From an uncultured Bacilli bacterium (GTDB lineage: Bacteria > Bacillota_I > Bacilli_A > RF39 > UBA660): a stretch of DNA of 59,567 nucleotides. This document shows, in pieces, positions 35,391 to 44,361 of the stretch. The stretch is from contig CANQPA010000003.1 of NCBI GenBank assembly GCA_947625635.1, positions 1-59,567 on the forward strand, read 5' to 3'. Below the pieces are notes generated by a model, which ran no database searches, was not told the DNA's origin, and worked only from the letters and a program-made list of their open reading frames with translations. A program made the position numbers and the translations under genes. Numbering within the stretch: position 1 is the stretch's first letter; each line of letters opens with the position of its first letter.

Positions 35391-36360
35391 TTATAACTCC
35401 TTCTAATTTTCTTATAGTATCAGCACATTTATAAATAAATGGCATTGGATTATTTATATCAAATTGTAACAAATCAAACACTTTATTTATTGATAAGTTA
35501 GAAAAATTTTCATTTAAATATAATATTTTTTGATCACTTAGTTTTGGTTCATCAATTAATTTTATAACTATTATTCCGCCAAGCAAATAACTAACATAAT
35601 TTTCAAATTCAAATATATCATCCATAAAATTTTCACTTTCAGTAAACTCTATTAAATCATCTATATTTTCATCATCTATTTCACAATTCTTATCTATAAA
35701 CTTAATGTTTTCTTTATTTATAGTACCAGTATGATAAAATGTTTCCAATATTATACTACAATAACAAGCATTATTAGCCGAATTCTTTACAATATCAAAT
35801 ATAATTTCATAAACACACTTATAATAATTTTGAATACTATATCCTTTTTTGTATAAAAATAAATAATACCTTAATTCCATATAAAAAGAAATTAACTCTG
35901 TGTAAATACTTCTACACATACTATCTTTTGCAGTATTAATATAATGAAAAAATTCATGTAAAATAGAAGCGCCATCACTTATAGTATTATATATTGGTAC
36001 ATTAATCCCTCTTGATTTTCCTTGTTCAATATTTATTGGAGAATCAACTCTATTATCACTTTCATTCAAATTTTCTATATGAAAAATATCAAAAGTTCCA
36101 TCAATCATAGCTCTATCAAATTTTTTTACATAATTGGGTTCAATTTCATTTAAAAATTCTTTAACTAATTTAAATGTATCAAATATATCCATTTTTTCAT
36201 ATTCAAAAGGTATTAGATTATCAGATAGTAAATGATCGCATTCATATAACAAATAAACACCAACTAAATATATATTATAAAATAAATTTATAAATTCTGA
36301 ATCTAACTGCTCTACTTCTTTTAAATATTCTATTAAATTTTTTTCATTTTCCTTACTCAT
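35344..36360 (-). CDS. Hypothetical protein with HExxH motif
   Basis: A 338-residue protein, not recognised. It carries HEFFH at about 135-139 with a following TELISFYMEL, a pattern compatible with a gluzincin-like zinc peptidase (HExxH plus downstream Glu), but I cannot name a family. Otherwise acidic and helical, no signal peptide, so probably cytoplasmic. The ATG at 36360 is used; the in-frame GTG two codons upstream is part of the AGGTG ribosome-binding site. Begins 6 nt after queA and overlaps miaA by 47 nt, so queA, this gene and miaA form an operon. Confidence 0.75.
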   Translation of the reverse strand: MSKENEKNLIEYLKEVEQLDSEFINLFYNIYLVGVYLLYECDHLLSDNLIPFEYEKMDIFDTFKLVKEFLNEIEPNYVKKFDRAMIDGTFDIFHIENLNESDNRVDSPINIEQGKSRGINVPIYNTISDGASILHEFFHYINTAKDSMCRSIYTELISFYMELRYYLFLYKKGYSIQNYYKCVYEIIFDIVKNSANNACYCSIILETFYHTGTINKENIKFIDKNCEIDDENIDDLIEFTESENFMDDIFEFENYVSYLLGGIIVIKLIDEPKLSDQKILYLNENFSNLSINKVFDLLQFDINNPMPFIYKCADTIRKLEGVISESNSNIGPNWSRKN

Positions 36361-36366
36361 AAACAC

Positions 36367-37395
36367 CTACTTTATAAACATACTGTCCCCAAATGAAAAA
36401 AATCTATATTCATTTTTGACAGCTTCACTATATGCATTCATAATATTATCCTTACCGGCTAAAGCACTTACTAACATTATTAGAGTACTTTTAGGTAAAT
36501 GAAAATTAGTAATAAGGGAAGTTATAGCTTTAAAGTGATAACCAGGATATATAAATATATCTGTCCAGCCACTACATTCTCTAAACTCACCATATAAATT
36601 CATTATTGTTTCCAATGTTCTTGTTGTTGTAGTACCAACACTTATTATTCTATTATTATTTTTCTTAGCATCATTTAAAACTTTTGCAGTTTCATCACTC
36701 ATTTGATAAAATTCACTATGCATTTTGTGTTGAGTAACATCTTCTACTGTTACAGGTCTAAATGTTCCAAGTCCTACGTGAAGAGTAATATATTCAATTT
36801 TTACACCTTTTTCACTTATTTTATTCATTAATTCTTTGGTAAAATGAAGGCCAGCTGTTGGAGCCGCTGCACTCCCCATATTCTTTGCATAAACTGTTTG
36901 ATATCTATCTTTATTTTTTAATTTTTCATGAATATATGGAGGTAAAGGCATTTCACCCAATTCATTTAATATCTCATAAAATATTCCTTGATATATAAAC
37001 TTTAATATTCTTATACCTTCTTCTTTTATTTCAATACATTCAGCTTTTAATTTATCAGAAAAATTAATTATTGTTCCTAATTTTACCCTTTTAGCTGGTT
37101 TACATAAAACTTCCCAAGTATCTTCATTATTTGAAAATTTTTTTAACATCAAAATTTCAATAGTAGCCTTTGTTTCATTTTTGATTCCAATTAACCTTGC
37201 AGGCATTACTTTTGTATCATTTAATACAAGAACATCTCCCTTTTTCAAATAATCTACAATGTTTTTAAAATATGTGTGTGTAATATTACCTTTTTTTTTA
37301 TCTAACACGAGTAATCTTGACTCATCTCTTTTGTCAATTGGATTTTGAGCAATTAATCTTTCTGGTAAATAAAAATCAAAATCATCAGTTTTCAT
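36367..37395 (-). CDS. queA: S-adenosylmethionine:tRNA ribosyltransferase-isomerase
   Basis: A 342-residue enzyme of queuosine synthesis (preQ1-tRNA to epoxyqueuosine-tRNA). [15 protein letters not shown] (start), [35 protein letters not shown] and the C-terminal [17 protein letters not shown] motif are all present. Normal length. Neither tgt nor queG is adjacent. Own promoter; ribosome-binding site GGAGG. Confidence 0.96.
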   Translation of the reverse strand: MKTDDFDFYLPERLIAQNPIDKRDESRLLVLDKKKGNITHTYFKNIVDYLKKGDVLVLNDTKVMPARLIGIKNETKATIEILMLKKFSNNEDTWEVLCKPAKRVKLGTIINFSDKLKAECIEIKEEGIRILKFIYQGIFYEILNELGEMPLPPYIHEKLKNKDRYQTVYAKNMGSAAAPTAGLHFTKELMNKISEKGVKIEYITLHVGLGTFRPVTVEDVTQHKMHSEFYQMSDETAKVLNDAKKNNNRIISVGTTTTRTLETIMNLYGEFRECSGWTDIFIYPGYHFKAITSLITNFHLPKSTLIMLVSALAGKDNIMNAYSEAVKNEYRFFSFGDSMFIK

Positions 37396-37416
37396 AATAG
37401 ACCTCCAACAGTTTTA

Positions 37417-37445
37417 ATTATAACATTTTATTTAATTATGTTCAA
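37417..37445 (-). promoter_or_regulatory. queA promoter
   Basis: Minus-strand TTGAAC (37440-37445), 17-bp spacer ending TGT, TATAAT (37417-37422), an extended -10. Confidence 0.65.
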
Positions 37446-37448
37446 TAC

Positions 37449-37480
37449 AAAAATAAAGATAGAAAACTATCTTTATTTTT
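37449..37480. terminator. Terminator of the prepilin operon
   Basis: A 14-bp AT-rich stem AAAAATAAAGATAG/CTATCTTTATTTTT with loop of four, just past the stop of the 377-residue prepilin gene. Confidence 0.65.
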
Positions 37481-37486
37481 CAATTT

Positions 37487-38620
37487 TTATGATAAATTTG
37501 ATTTCATTAATTCTATTACAGGTCTAACGCCTAATTCATTTTCAGTGTCTACACCACTTTCATAATATAAAGTACCATATTGTAAGTACCAAGCTCCTTT
37601 TTTACCATTTTGAGTACCAGTTGTATCTAAAGTCCAATAACCACTTATACCTTGTATACTTTGAAATTTATTAATCATCTCCTGTGCAATACCATCTTGG
37701 TTATATTCACTAATATAATTCGAAGCCCATAGTGGACACCCCACATTTGACTCAGTACAACCTACTTCATTCATTTCAACTGAACTTGGAAGTCTGGACT
37801 TTCCACTTATATTAACAGTATTGTACCCTCCAATGTCCTTACCAGTATTAATATAAATTTGATCTAAAGATGGTATATTTGTCCATGATTTAGTTGCTTG
37901 TTTTAAATATTTTAAGGCAGTAATAGGTCCAACCGTAACGCCTTGGTTATCACTATTCCATTCCTCATGACTTACATTAACAAAATCTAAATTATTAATC
38001 CAGGCAACCAAACCTTTATTTGACTCAGTCGCTGGTTCACCATTAGAATTTATATTTCTATCCATGATTAACTTAACTTTTTCTCCATCTACACCAAGTA
38101 TAAAAAAATGATAACTATCTACTTTATTTACTTGACAAATATATTCATCCCCAGGATTATAAAGTCCAACTGGAACATTACCAGTCGTTTTTGTAGCCTC
38201 TGTTACGGAAGAACAAATAGGTTTATATATATATTCGCATCCATCAACATTAACTGGATTTACTTCATAATTAAAATTCAAAGTACCATACTTAGAAACA
38301 TTTGATATTATCTTTATTTTTAAATCATCTGATATTGCTTCATTAGTTCTTGGATCAAGTACATTTGGATTTATTAATCCATCTACTTTTAAATCATGTA
38401 AAGTTATATAAGCACAATTACCTGCATCTGGTAATCTGTTTAAATTATCCGATCCCCATTCCTTTGCTGCTGCCTCTATTGATAAAATTTGGGTTTCATA
38501 CAAATCATTTTTAGAATCTGTAACCAATTTTGTTATTGCTGTACTTGCTAATAAAGACAATAAAGAAAGAACAATTATAACCGCTAATAGTTCTACTAAT
38601 GTAAATCCACTTGAACGCAT
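37487..38620 (-). CDS. Large prepilin-like protein with C-terminal ectodomain
   Basis: A 377-residue protein with a prepilin signal (MRSSG|FTLVELLAVIIVL) and assembly helix. The first ~130 residues resemble the 132-residue neighbour. The extra ~240 residues (YKPICSSVTEATKT onward) carry Trp/Gly-rich motifs (LVAWINNLDFVN, GYWTLDTTG, AWYLQYGTLYYESG) and end in GVRPVIEL. That ending is typical of the DUF6273/formylglycine-enzyme-like or C-lectin-like surface domains of Firmicutes. It could be a tip adhesin of a type IV-like filament. Six-plus cysteines suggest disulfides. Confidence 0.82.
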   Translation of the reverse strand: MRSSGFTLVELLAVIIVLSLLSLLASTAITKLVTDSKNDLYETQILSIEAAAKEWGSDNLNRLPDAGNCAYITLHDLKVDGLINPNVLDPRTNEAISDDLKIKIISNVSKYGTLNFNYEVNPVNVDGCEYIYKPICSSVTEATKTTGNVPVGLYNPGDEYICQVNKVDSYHFFILGVDGEKVKLIMDRNINSNGEPATESNKGLVAWINNLDFVNVSHEEWNSDNQGVTVGPITALKYLKQATKSWTNIPSLDQIYINTGKDIGGYNTVNISGKSRLPSSVEMNEVGCTESNVGCPLWASNYISEYNQDGIAQEMINKFQSIQGISGYWTLDTTGTQNGKKGAWYLQYGTLYYESGVDTENELGVRPVIELMKSNLS

Positions 38621-38641
38621 AACATCCTCCTTTTTATATTA

Positions 38642-39040
38642 TTAATATACATACTGACAATCTGCAACACTATTAGCATCGACCTCATAATTTAATATCA
38701 AATTGCCTCGTTGACCTTTAATTCCAGTAATTTTTATTATCATATCATCGGATAATTCTTCAAGTGTTCTAGCATCTATAACATTTGAATCAAGAGTACC
38801 AGCTTCTTTTAAATCTTCTAAAGTCAAATATTTACATTCTTCAATATCTGGCAATTTATTTAAATTATCTGCAGCCCAAATTTTAGCAGCCTCTTCAATA
38901 GCTAATATTTGGGTTTCATATAAATCATTCTTTGATTCACCCAATAATTTTACTATTGCTGTACTTGCTAACAAAGCTAATAAAGAAAGAATAATTATAA
39001 CCGCCAATAATTCTACCAATGTAAATCCATTCTTTATCAT
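38642..39040 (-). CDS. Type IV prepilin-like protein (132 residues)
   Basis: Class III signal MIKNG|FTLVELLAVIIILS, assembly helix, then a soluble domain (YETQILAIEEAAKIWAADNLNKLPD, CKYLTLEDLKEAGTLDSNV, YEVDANSVADCQYVY). It is about half identical over its length to the N-terminal part of the 377-residue protein, ending exactly where that protein's extra domain begins, so the two look like a minor/major pair made by duplication. Twenty-one bases separate them; one operon with a promoter at 39060-39088. Confidence 0.88.
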   Translation of the reverse strand: MIKNGFTLVELLAVIIILSLLALLASTAIVKLLGESKNDLYETQILAIEEAAKIWAADNLNKLPDIEECKYLTLEDLKEAGTLDSNVIDARTLEELSDDMIIKITGIKGQRGNLILNYEVDANSVADCQYVY

Positions 39041-39059
39041 ACCATCACCTATTATCTAC

Positions 39060-39088
39060 ATTATACAAAAAAAAAAAGGAATTTACAA
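39060..39088 (-). promoter_or_regulatory. Promoter of the two-gene prepilin operon
   Basis: Minus-strand TTGTAA (39083-39088), 17-bp T-rich spacer, TATAAT (39060-39065). Confidence 0.6.
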
Positions 39089-39097
39089 GACATGACT

Positions 39098-39280
39098 TCA
39101 TCTAGTCTTGAAATTATTTTTTTCTAATTCTTTTTTTAATAGCATATCCGATAATTTTTTCTTTATTTCATTTCTTTTTGCTATATAATCATCATACAAT
39201 TCTACCCTTTTCTTTGGATCGTTACTCATATATTCAAAATTTAATTTAAACAATTCTTTTTTTGCTTCTTCTTCTGTCAT
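39098..39280 (-). CDS. Small charged hypothetical protein
   Basis: A 60-residue, highly charged helical protein (MTEEEAKKELFKLNFEYMSNDPKKRVELYDDYIAKR...). Its ATG overlaps the hydrolase stop by 4 nt (ATGA) and is preceded by GAGAGGAATTG, so it is a coupled real gene. No family assigned. Confidence 0.65.
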   Translation of the reverse strand: MTEEEAKKELFKLNFEYMSNDPKKRVELYDDYIAKRNEIKKKLSDMLLKKELEKNNFKTR

Positions 39281-39993
39281 AAATTTTCAATTCCTCTCAT
39301 TATTTTACCTTTCAAAAATTTTTCTACTAACTTGTTAATTTCTAATTTATTTTTTCCCCTAAACACATCATGTGTTACATCATTCACAAATATTAATTTT
39401 TTCATTTTCGACTTTACAGAGTCATATACATACCTTGATGATGTAATTGGAACTAAATTATCGTTTTTACCTTGAATTATTAAAATAGGACAAGTAACAT
39501 CGGCAACACAATCATAATATTTTTTTATTAATTCCATAAATTCTTTAATGACTCTAGGATTTAGCTTACTTATCCTAGATAATACCTCTTCTGTTCCATA
39601 AGTTTTTACAACTTTTGGTGCCATCTTTAATGATCCAGAAATGTTTATATTTTCCTTTATTACGTTTAAATATTGAAAAGCAGGAGCAGCTAAAACTAAT
39701 TTTTTTACTTCTTTATATTTAGTAGCAATATAGCTAGCTATTACTCCTCCCATACTATGACCAATTAAATATATAGATCCATATCCATTATTAATTAACC
39801 ATTTTACCTGATTTTCACTAGCATCTATCCATTCTTGATATTTTACTTTCCCTAAATTTTTTTCATGACCAGGAAGAGTAAATTGATATACATCAAAATT
39901 TCTATTTAATTCCAAATAATTGGCTAATTCTTCCTCATCATAAGTTCCACCGGCAAATCCGTGTATAATAAGTACAGCTTTTCTAAACATCAT
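39277..39993 (-). CDS. Alpha/beta hydrolase, carboxylesterase/lipase-like
   Basis: A 238-residue serine hydrolase of the monoacylglycerol-lipase/carboxylesterase type. Oxyanion segment IHGFAGG (10-16), nucleophile elbow GHSMGG, Asp in QGKNDNLVP and His in VTHDVFRG. No signal peptide. The ATG used could be either of two adjacent codons. Substrate unknown. Downstream of greA in direction but separated by the greA terminator. Confidence 0.85.
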   Translation of the reverse strand: MMFRKAVLIIHGFAGGTYDEEELANYLELNRNFDVYQFTLPGHEKNLGKVKYQEWIDASENQVKWLINNGYGSIYLIGHSMGGVIASYIATKYKEVKKLVLAAPAFQYLNVIKENINISGSLKMAPKVVKTYGTEEVLSRISKLNPRVIKEFMELIKKYYDCVADVTCPILIIQGKNDNLVPITSSRYVYDSVKSKMKKLIFVNDVTHDVFRGKNKLEINKLVEKFLKGKIMRGIENL

Positions 39994-40046
39994 AACATAT
40001 CCTTACTTTCTATGTTAATTATATCACAATACATAATTTATTGTAT

Positions 40047-40073
40047 ACAAAAAAAGTTGAAAATTTACAACTT
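40047..40073 (-). terminator. greA terminator
   Basis: Minus-strand AAGTTG-TAAATTTT-CAACTT followed by TTTTTTG, six bases after the greA stop. Confidence 0.7.
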
Positions 40074-40078
40074 CTTAC

Positions 40079-40549
40079 TTAATTAATAGCCAATATTTTA
40101 ACATCATATTTGCCATTTGGACTTTCTACTGAAACAATTTCTCCAACTTTTAGTCCCATAATAGCTTTAGCAATTGGGGATTCATTAGATATTTTATTTG
40201 TAAATGGATCAGCTTCTTTACTCCCCACTATAGAATATTCTTCCTTCTCTTCATCATCTATATACTCCAAAGTTACCTTAGAACCTATAGATACAGTATC
40301 TGTATCAACCTTTTTTATAACAACAGCACTTTCCACCATAGCTTCTAATTCCTTTATTCTTGACTCAACAATAGCCTGCTCATTACGTGCTGCATCATAC
40401 TCAGCATTTTCACTTAAATCTCCTTGAGCACGTGCATCTTTTAAAGCATTAATGACTTCAGGCCTTTTTACCAATTTCAACTCTTCTAATTCTTTCTTTA
40501 TTTCATCCAACCCATCCTGTGTCAAATATAATTCTTTTTTTTCAGACAT
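40079..40549 (-). CDS. greA: Transcription elongation factor GreA
   Basis: A 156-residue secondary-channel factor that stimulates transcript cleavage by stalled RNA polymerase. N-terminal coiled coil with the GDLSENAEYDAARNEQ tip (acidic residues) and C-terminal FKBP-like domain (GSKEADPFTNKISNESPIAKAIMGLKVGE). The ATG at 40549 with AGGTGA five bases upstream is preferred to the start nine residues further up. Confidence 0.96.
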   Translation of the reverse strand: MSEKKELYLTQDGLDEIKKELEELKLVKRPEVINALKDARAQGDLSENAEYDAARNEQAIVESRIKELEAMVESAVVIKKVDTDTVSIGSKVTLEYIDDEEKEEYSIVGSKEADPFTNKISNESPIAKAIMGLKVGEIVSVESPNGKYDVKILAIN

Positions 40550-40581
40550 AACGTTCACCTCATTTTTCATAAGCATACAAA

Positions 40582-40610
40582 ATGATACTACATATTTTAT
40601 ATTTTGTCAA
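40582..40610 (-). promoter_or_regulatory. greA promoter overlapping the upstream stop codon
   Basis: Minus-strand TTGACA (40605-40610), 17-bp spacer, TATCAT (40582-40587). The -35 contains the TGA stop of the upstream U32 gene. Confidence 0.6.
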
Positions 40611-41809
40611 CTATTTTTTATTCTAATCATATCATATTTTTCAAGATTATCATTTATTCTTATTTTCACCACTTGTTTTGGGTGTCTAACAATTTCTATT
40701 AAATGATTATCTTTATCATATATATCATTGAAAACATATGTGATAGTTTCATGATGTGGTCCAAATATTTCAACAATATCGCCCTTTTTAAAATAATTTC
40801 TCTGTTCTATAGTAGCAATGTTATTTTTTCTATCATAATCAATTACAATACCCAAAAAATCTTGATTAGACACCTCTATTCTACCATTATAGTAACTGCA
40901 AGTAGAATCATATATACCATTAAAAAATTGTGGTATAGAATCTCTATTAGCGCATTTGTTTAATATTTTTTCATCTTCCATATTATATTTATATTCTTTT
41001 TTATTATTATAATACTCGTCAATAGCCTTCCTATAGATCGATACTACAGTTGCTATATAATATAATGAGCGCATTCTTCCTTCTATCTTGAAGGATTTGA
41101 TCCCCATATCTATCATATCTTTTAAATATTTAAGCATTGATAAATCCTTAGAACAAAAGGTAAATGGTCTATCTCCTTTTATTGGTTTTTTAGATTGATT
41201 TAATAATTCAAAATCCCATCTACAAATTTGACTACATCCACCACGATTTGCATCTCTATTAGTAAGGAAATTAGACATTACACATCTTCCACTGTATCCA
41301 GCGCACATTGCACCGTGTATAAATGTTTCAATTTCTATATCTACATTATCTATTATATCCTTAATGTCATTTTTCGTGCATTCACGAGCAAGTACTATTC
41401 TACTAACACCTTGATTTTTCCAAAATTTACAGGCTTCTTTATTTATCGTACTAGCTTGTGTAGATAAATGAACCACTAAATTTGTTTTTTGTAATGCAGT
41501 TTTTATAACTATAGGATCACTTGCTATAATGGCGTCAATTTTACACCTTTCTAACCTTTTTAAATACTTTTCTATATAATTTAATTCTTCATTATGCATA
41601 ACTATATTAACAGTTACATAAACTTTTTTATTTATTGAATGAGCAAATCTTACAGCTTCTTTTATTTCATCAGTAGTAAAATTAATAGCGTTTGCTCTTA
41701 AATTTAAAGAATCTCCACCGATATATACTGCATCAGCCCCATAAAGTAAGGCTATTTTAAGTCTTTCTAAATCTCCAGCTGGAGCAAGTAATTCACATTT
41801 ATTATTCAT
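40607..41809 (-). CDS. U32 family peptidase-like tRNA hydroxylation protein (YrrO/TrhP2 type)
   Basis: A 400-residue protein with U32 motifs: ELLAPAGDLERLKIALLYGADAVYIGG, ETFIHGAMCAGYSGRCVMSNFLTNRDANRGGCSQICRW and SFKIEGRMRSLYYIATVVSIYRKAID. The cysteine cluster fits the iron-sulfur-containing TrhP family, which introduces 5-hydroxyuridine at tRNA position 34 using prephenate. Order TrhP1-TrhP2-greA matches Bacillus yrrN-yrrO-(udk)-greA. It overlaps its partner by 8 nt. Confidence 0.9.
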   Translation of the reverse strand: MNNKCELLAPAGDLERLKIALLYGADAVYIGGDSLNLRANAINFTTDEIKEAVRFAHSINKKVYVTVNIVMHNEELNYIEKYLKRLERCKIDAIIASDPIVIKTALQKTNLVVHLSTQASTINKEACKFWKNQGVSRIVLARECTKNDIKDIIDNVDIEIETFIHGAMCAGYSGRCVMSNFLTNRDANRGGCSQICRWDFELLNQSKKPIKGDRPFTFCSKDLSMLKYLKDMIDMGIKSFKIEGRMRSLYYIATVVSIYRKAIDEYYNNKKEYKYNMEDEKILNKCANRDSIPQFFNGIYDSTCSYYNGRIEVSNQDFLGIVIDYDRKNNIATIEQRNYFKKGDIVEIFGPHHETITYVFNDIYDKDNHLIEIVRHPKQVVKIRINDNLEKYDMIRIKNS

Positions 41810-42659
41810 GTTTTTTCACCTTATATATAGTTTTAGTATTTAAAAATCCAGTATCAACATTAAAAAACATAGAGTTAATCTTTTTTTCAAATTCATTAAA
41901 ATTCTGTTTATTAACTGATTTAAATAATTTAATTACTTCCATAAAAAGTTTAACATTTATTCCAAAACTATTTAAGACAATATAGTCTACATCAAGATTC
42001 ACATAAGTTTTTATACCATTTAATATATTATTAGAATATACATAAGTACCAACACTATTATCAATTATAGGATATAATTTACCTTCTTTTTTAATATAAT
42101 TAACCTTAGATGTATCTTCTAAATTAAAGTAATCTAAATAATTTTTTACAATATGTCTTTCTGAAACAAACATAGGTAAATAGCCAAACATATTTACAAT
42201 TAATTTCGATTTTGATTTTTTTGAAATTATATTTATTTCTTCTTCTGTTATATCGCTAGATATATAAGTATATTTTACGTTAAAATCATACCAATAGTTA
42301 ATTGTACTATAATTTGTAGTTAAATGCTCTTGGGCCCATACTAAGTCATAATTTAAATCTAAAGAATTATATATATTTAAAATTCCTACATCATAATATA
42401 ATACACCCTTTATGTTATATTGATTTAATTTTATTAACAAGTCTTTTATATCATCTAATTCATTATTGTGAATATTTTTATTTACACACACAAAAATATC
42501 TTTATTTTTAAAACAATTCAATATTGATAAATCGTTCACATTTATACACATACTAACATTTACACAAAAATTATCTATTCCTATTATAAATCCATCTATC
42601 AAGTTTTTTAATTTTTTCATTTCACTAATACTAGATGGAGCAACTAATATTTTTGACAT
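41802..42659 (-). CDS. U32 family partner protein (YrrN/TrhP1 type)
   Basis: A 285-residue U32-like protein (MSKILVAPSSISEMKKLKNLIDGFIIGIDNFCVNVS..., MFGYLPMFVSERHIVKNYL, YVLNSFGINVKLFMEVIKLF). Shorter and lacking the cysteine cluster, as in YrrN, which acts with YrrO in tRNA 5-hydroxyuridine formation. The ATG at 42659 follows GGAGATGGTTTT; the longer frame runs through the upstream gene's terminator and is rejected. Confidence 0.85.
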   Translation of the reverse strand: MSKILVAPSSISEMKKLKNLIDGFIIGIDNFCVNVSMCINVNDLSILNCFKNKDIFVCVNKNIHNNELDDIKDLLIKLNQYNIKGVLYYDVGILNIYNSLDLNYDLVWAQEHLTTNYSTINYWYDFNVKYTYISSDITEEEINIISKKSKSKLIVNMFGYLPMFVSERHIVKNYLDYFNLEDTSKVNYIKKEGKLYPIIDNSVGTYVYSNNILNGIKTYVNLDVDYIVLNSFGINVKLFMEVIKLFKSVNKQNFNEFEKKINSMFFNVDTGFLNTKTIYKVKKHE

Positions 42660-42673
42660 AAAACCATCTCCAT

Positions 42674-42706
42674 AAAAAAAAGACGCATCACTTTTTCTGA
42701 AACGCC
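42674..42706 (-). terminator. Terminator of the first VirB2-like gene
   Basis: Minus-strand GGCGUUUCA/UGAUGCGUC stem (one mismatch, two G-U) with a 7-nt loop followed by eight T. Confidence 0.65.
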
Positions 42707-42739
42707 TTAATATTAACATACAATTACAATTTTGTCAAA

Positions 42740-43732
42740 CTAATCAGATGAATTATCTTTACAATCTATTGAACTTCCATCTAATTTAGTACAAATTGTA
42801 GTAGAACCTACATATGTTTTATAATAAGTATCTACTTCACAATTATTGTTAAGGAAACAATTAGCACATGTTCTTACACCACTTTGATCCTCACCATCAG
42901 CAACTTTAGATATTACAAACTGTACTATGGATACTATAAAGAATACTATTGCTGCCGCAATTATCCTTCTAACTAATGAGGATTGAGCTTTCTTTATATC
43001 ATCTTCTTTTGAAGCTGCCAAGGCCTTTAGAAGAGATATAACACTGACAACTATCAATATTATTGGAGTTGCAATTTTTAATAAATTAACAACAAAACTT
43101 GTAAGTTCTGGAACCTGACTAGGAATATCAAAAGCCCCACCACATGATACATATTGTAATTTGTCTGTATTACAATACCCTTCCTTACCAGTCTTTCTTT
43201 TAAATTCATCACTATATTCATTCCATACACATGAAAAATATCTATCATTTTCACAAGAAGTTTTATCTTGAAGTTCTGCGCATGATGAGGTTTCCTCTTG
43301 CTCAGGATTATCGATTTGTTTTTCTTTTTCAAATATAATTTTGTTTCCACAAGGCTCACTAGTGTCCACCCCATGATAAGAATTCTGAACTACATTAGTT
43401 TTAGGATTTTTAGCATCTTCCAAAGTATCATAAAAATAAACAGATGCTTTGGCACGACCATTATAACATACTGTGGCATACTCTTTACAACTTTCAGAAG
43501 TTTTATCACTACTGGTATTGATCGACTCATTTTTTGGAATTAAAGTTGATATATCAGTAATATTAACATCTTCTATGGTAGGTTTCTCGTAACCACCCGC
43601 CCATTTAAGTTTAAACGAACCAGTTCTATTTTCATCATTCGATAAATATGTACAACTTTTTGCACTTGTCTCAATCATAAATCCAAAAGAAATAAAGAAT
43701 GCAAACAATAATATTAATATTTTTTTCTTCAT
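42740..43732 (-). CDS. Cys-rich secreted/membrane protein with VirB2/TrbC-like module
   Basis: A 330-residue protein: signal peptide (1-24, ending SAKS), an extracytoplasmic domain (25-205) with about nine cysteines, then a VirB2/TrbC-like hairpin. The hairpin has TM1 (SFVVNLLKIATPIILIVVSV), a cytoplasmic loop ASKEDDIKKAQSSLVRR and TM2 (IIAAAIVFFIVSIVQFVIS), followed by a short Cys-rich tail with five more cysteines. The loop-plus-TM2 pattern recurs in the protein at 51785. Overlaps the pduL stop by 4 nt. Possible T4SS pilin or channel component; ectodomain unassigned. Confidence 0.75.
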   Translation of the reverse strand: MKKKILILLFAFFISFGFMIETSAKSCTYLSNDENRTGSFKLKWAGGYEKPTIEDVNITDISTLIPKNESINTSSDKTSESCKEYATVCYNGRAKASVYFYDTLEDAKNPKTNVVQNSYHGVDTSEPCGNKIIFEKEKQIDNPEQEETSSCAELQDKTSCENDRYFSCVWNEYSDEFKRKTGKEGYCNTDKLQYVSCGGAFDIPSQVPELTSFVVNLLKIATPIILIVVSVISLLKALAASKEDDIKKAQSSLVRRIIAAAIVFFIVSIVQFVISKVADGEDQSGVRTCANCFLNNNCEVDTYYKTYVGSTTICTKLDGSSIDCKDNSSD

Positions 43733-44292
43733 AAGATCTCCCCTATATCACCATTTTTTACTAAGTGTGCATTTGCATCATCCGTATCCAAATGAAGTTC
43801 AAAATATGAATCTTCACTTACTTTTAAATATACATTAGTTATTATTCCACCCTTTTCACCACTTATTTTAACATTAACTTTTTCTTTACCTTCTAATCCA
43901 TACATTCTAATTTGACTAGGTAAAATGTGAATGTGTCTAGTTGCAATTATGCAGCCCTCTTCTATTTGTACACTTCCCTTTGGCCCAACTATGAGTATTG
44001 AGCTACTATTTTTTAAATCACCTGAATTTCTAATTGGTGGATTAATTCCCAATTTATATGCATCAGTTTTACTTATTTCTACTTGAGTATAACTTCTAAC
44101 AGGACCAAGTACCCTTACATTATTTATTTCTGATTTATTAGTTTTTAAAGTAACTAAGGCAGTTGATGAAAACTGACCTGGTTGATTCAAATCACTTTTT
44201 TTTTCTAATTCATAATCATTTCCAAACAAAATATACAAATGTTCTTTTTTTAAATGTACATGTCTATTTGATACTCCTATACTTACTTTCAC
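43729..44292 (-). CDS. Phosphate propanoyltransferase/phosphotransacetylase, PduL family
   Basis: A 187-residue PduL-type phosphotransacylase converting acyl-CoA and phosphate to acyl-phosphate. The di-zinc ligands are visible: SNRHVH (8-13), ATRHIH near 118, and HLDTDDANA near 166. No microcompartment shell genes or N-terminal encapsulation peptide, so it probably serves as the housekeeping acetate/ATP-yielding enzyme with an acetate kinase elsewhere. GTG start with GGTGAT. Curiously coupled (ATGA) to the VirB2-like gene. Confidence 0.92.
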   Translation of the reverse strand: MKVSIGVSNRHVHLKKEHLYILFGNDYELEKKSDLNQPGQFSSTALVTLKTNKSEINNVRVLGPVRSYTQVEISKTDAYKLGINPPIRNSGDLKNSSSILIVGPKGSVQIEEGCIIATRHIHILPSQIRMYGLEGKEKVNVKISGEKGGIITNVYLKVSEDSYFELHLDTDDANAHLVKNGDIGEIL

Positions 44293-44361
44293 TGTATCAC
44301 CAATAATATTATAGCATATTTTATACGTTTTTTAAATATATTTTATAGAAAGGATGATTTT

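Noticed and set aside
43078..43374. Out-of-frame minus-strand frame in the VirB2-like gene
   Set aside because: Lies inside a gene with signal peptide, conserved module and terminator; no independent signals.
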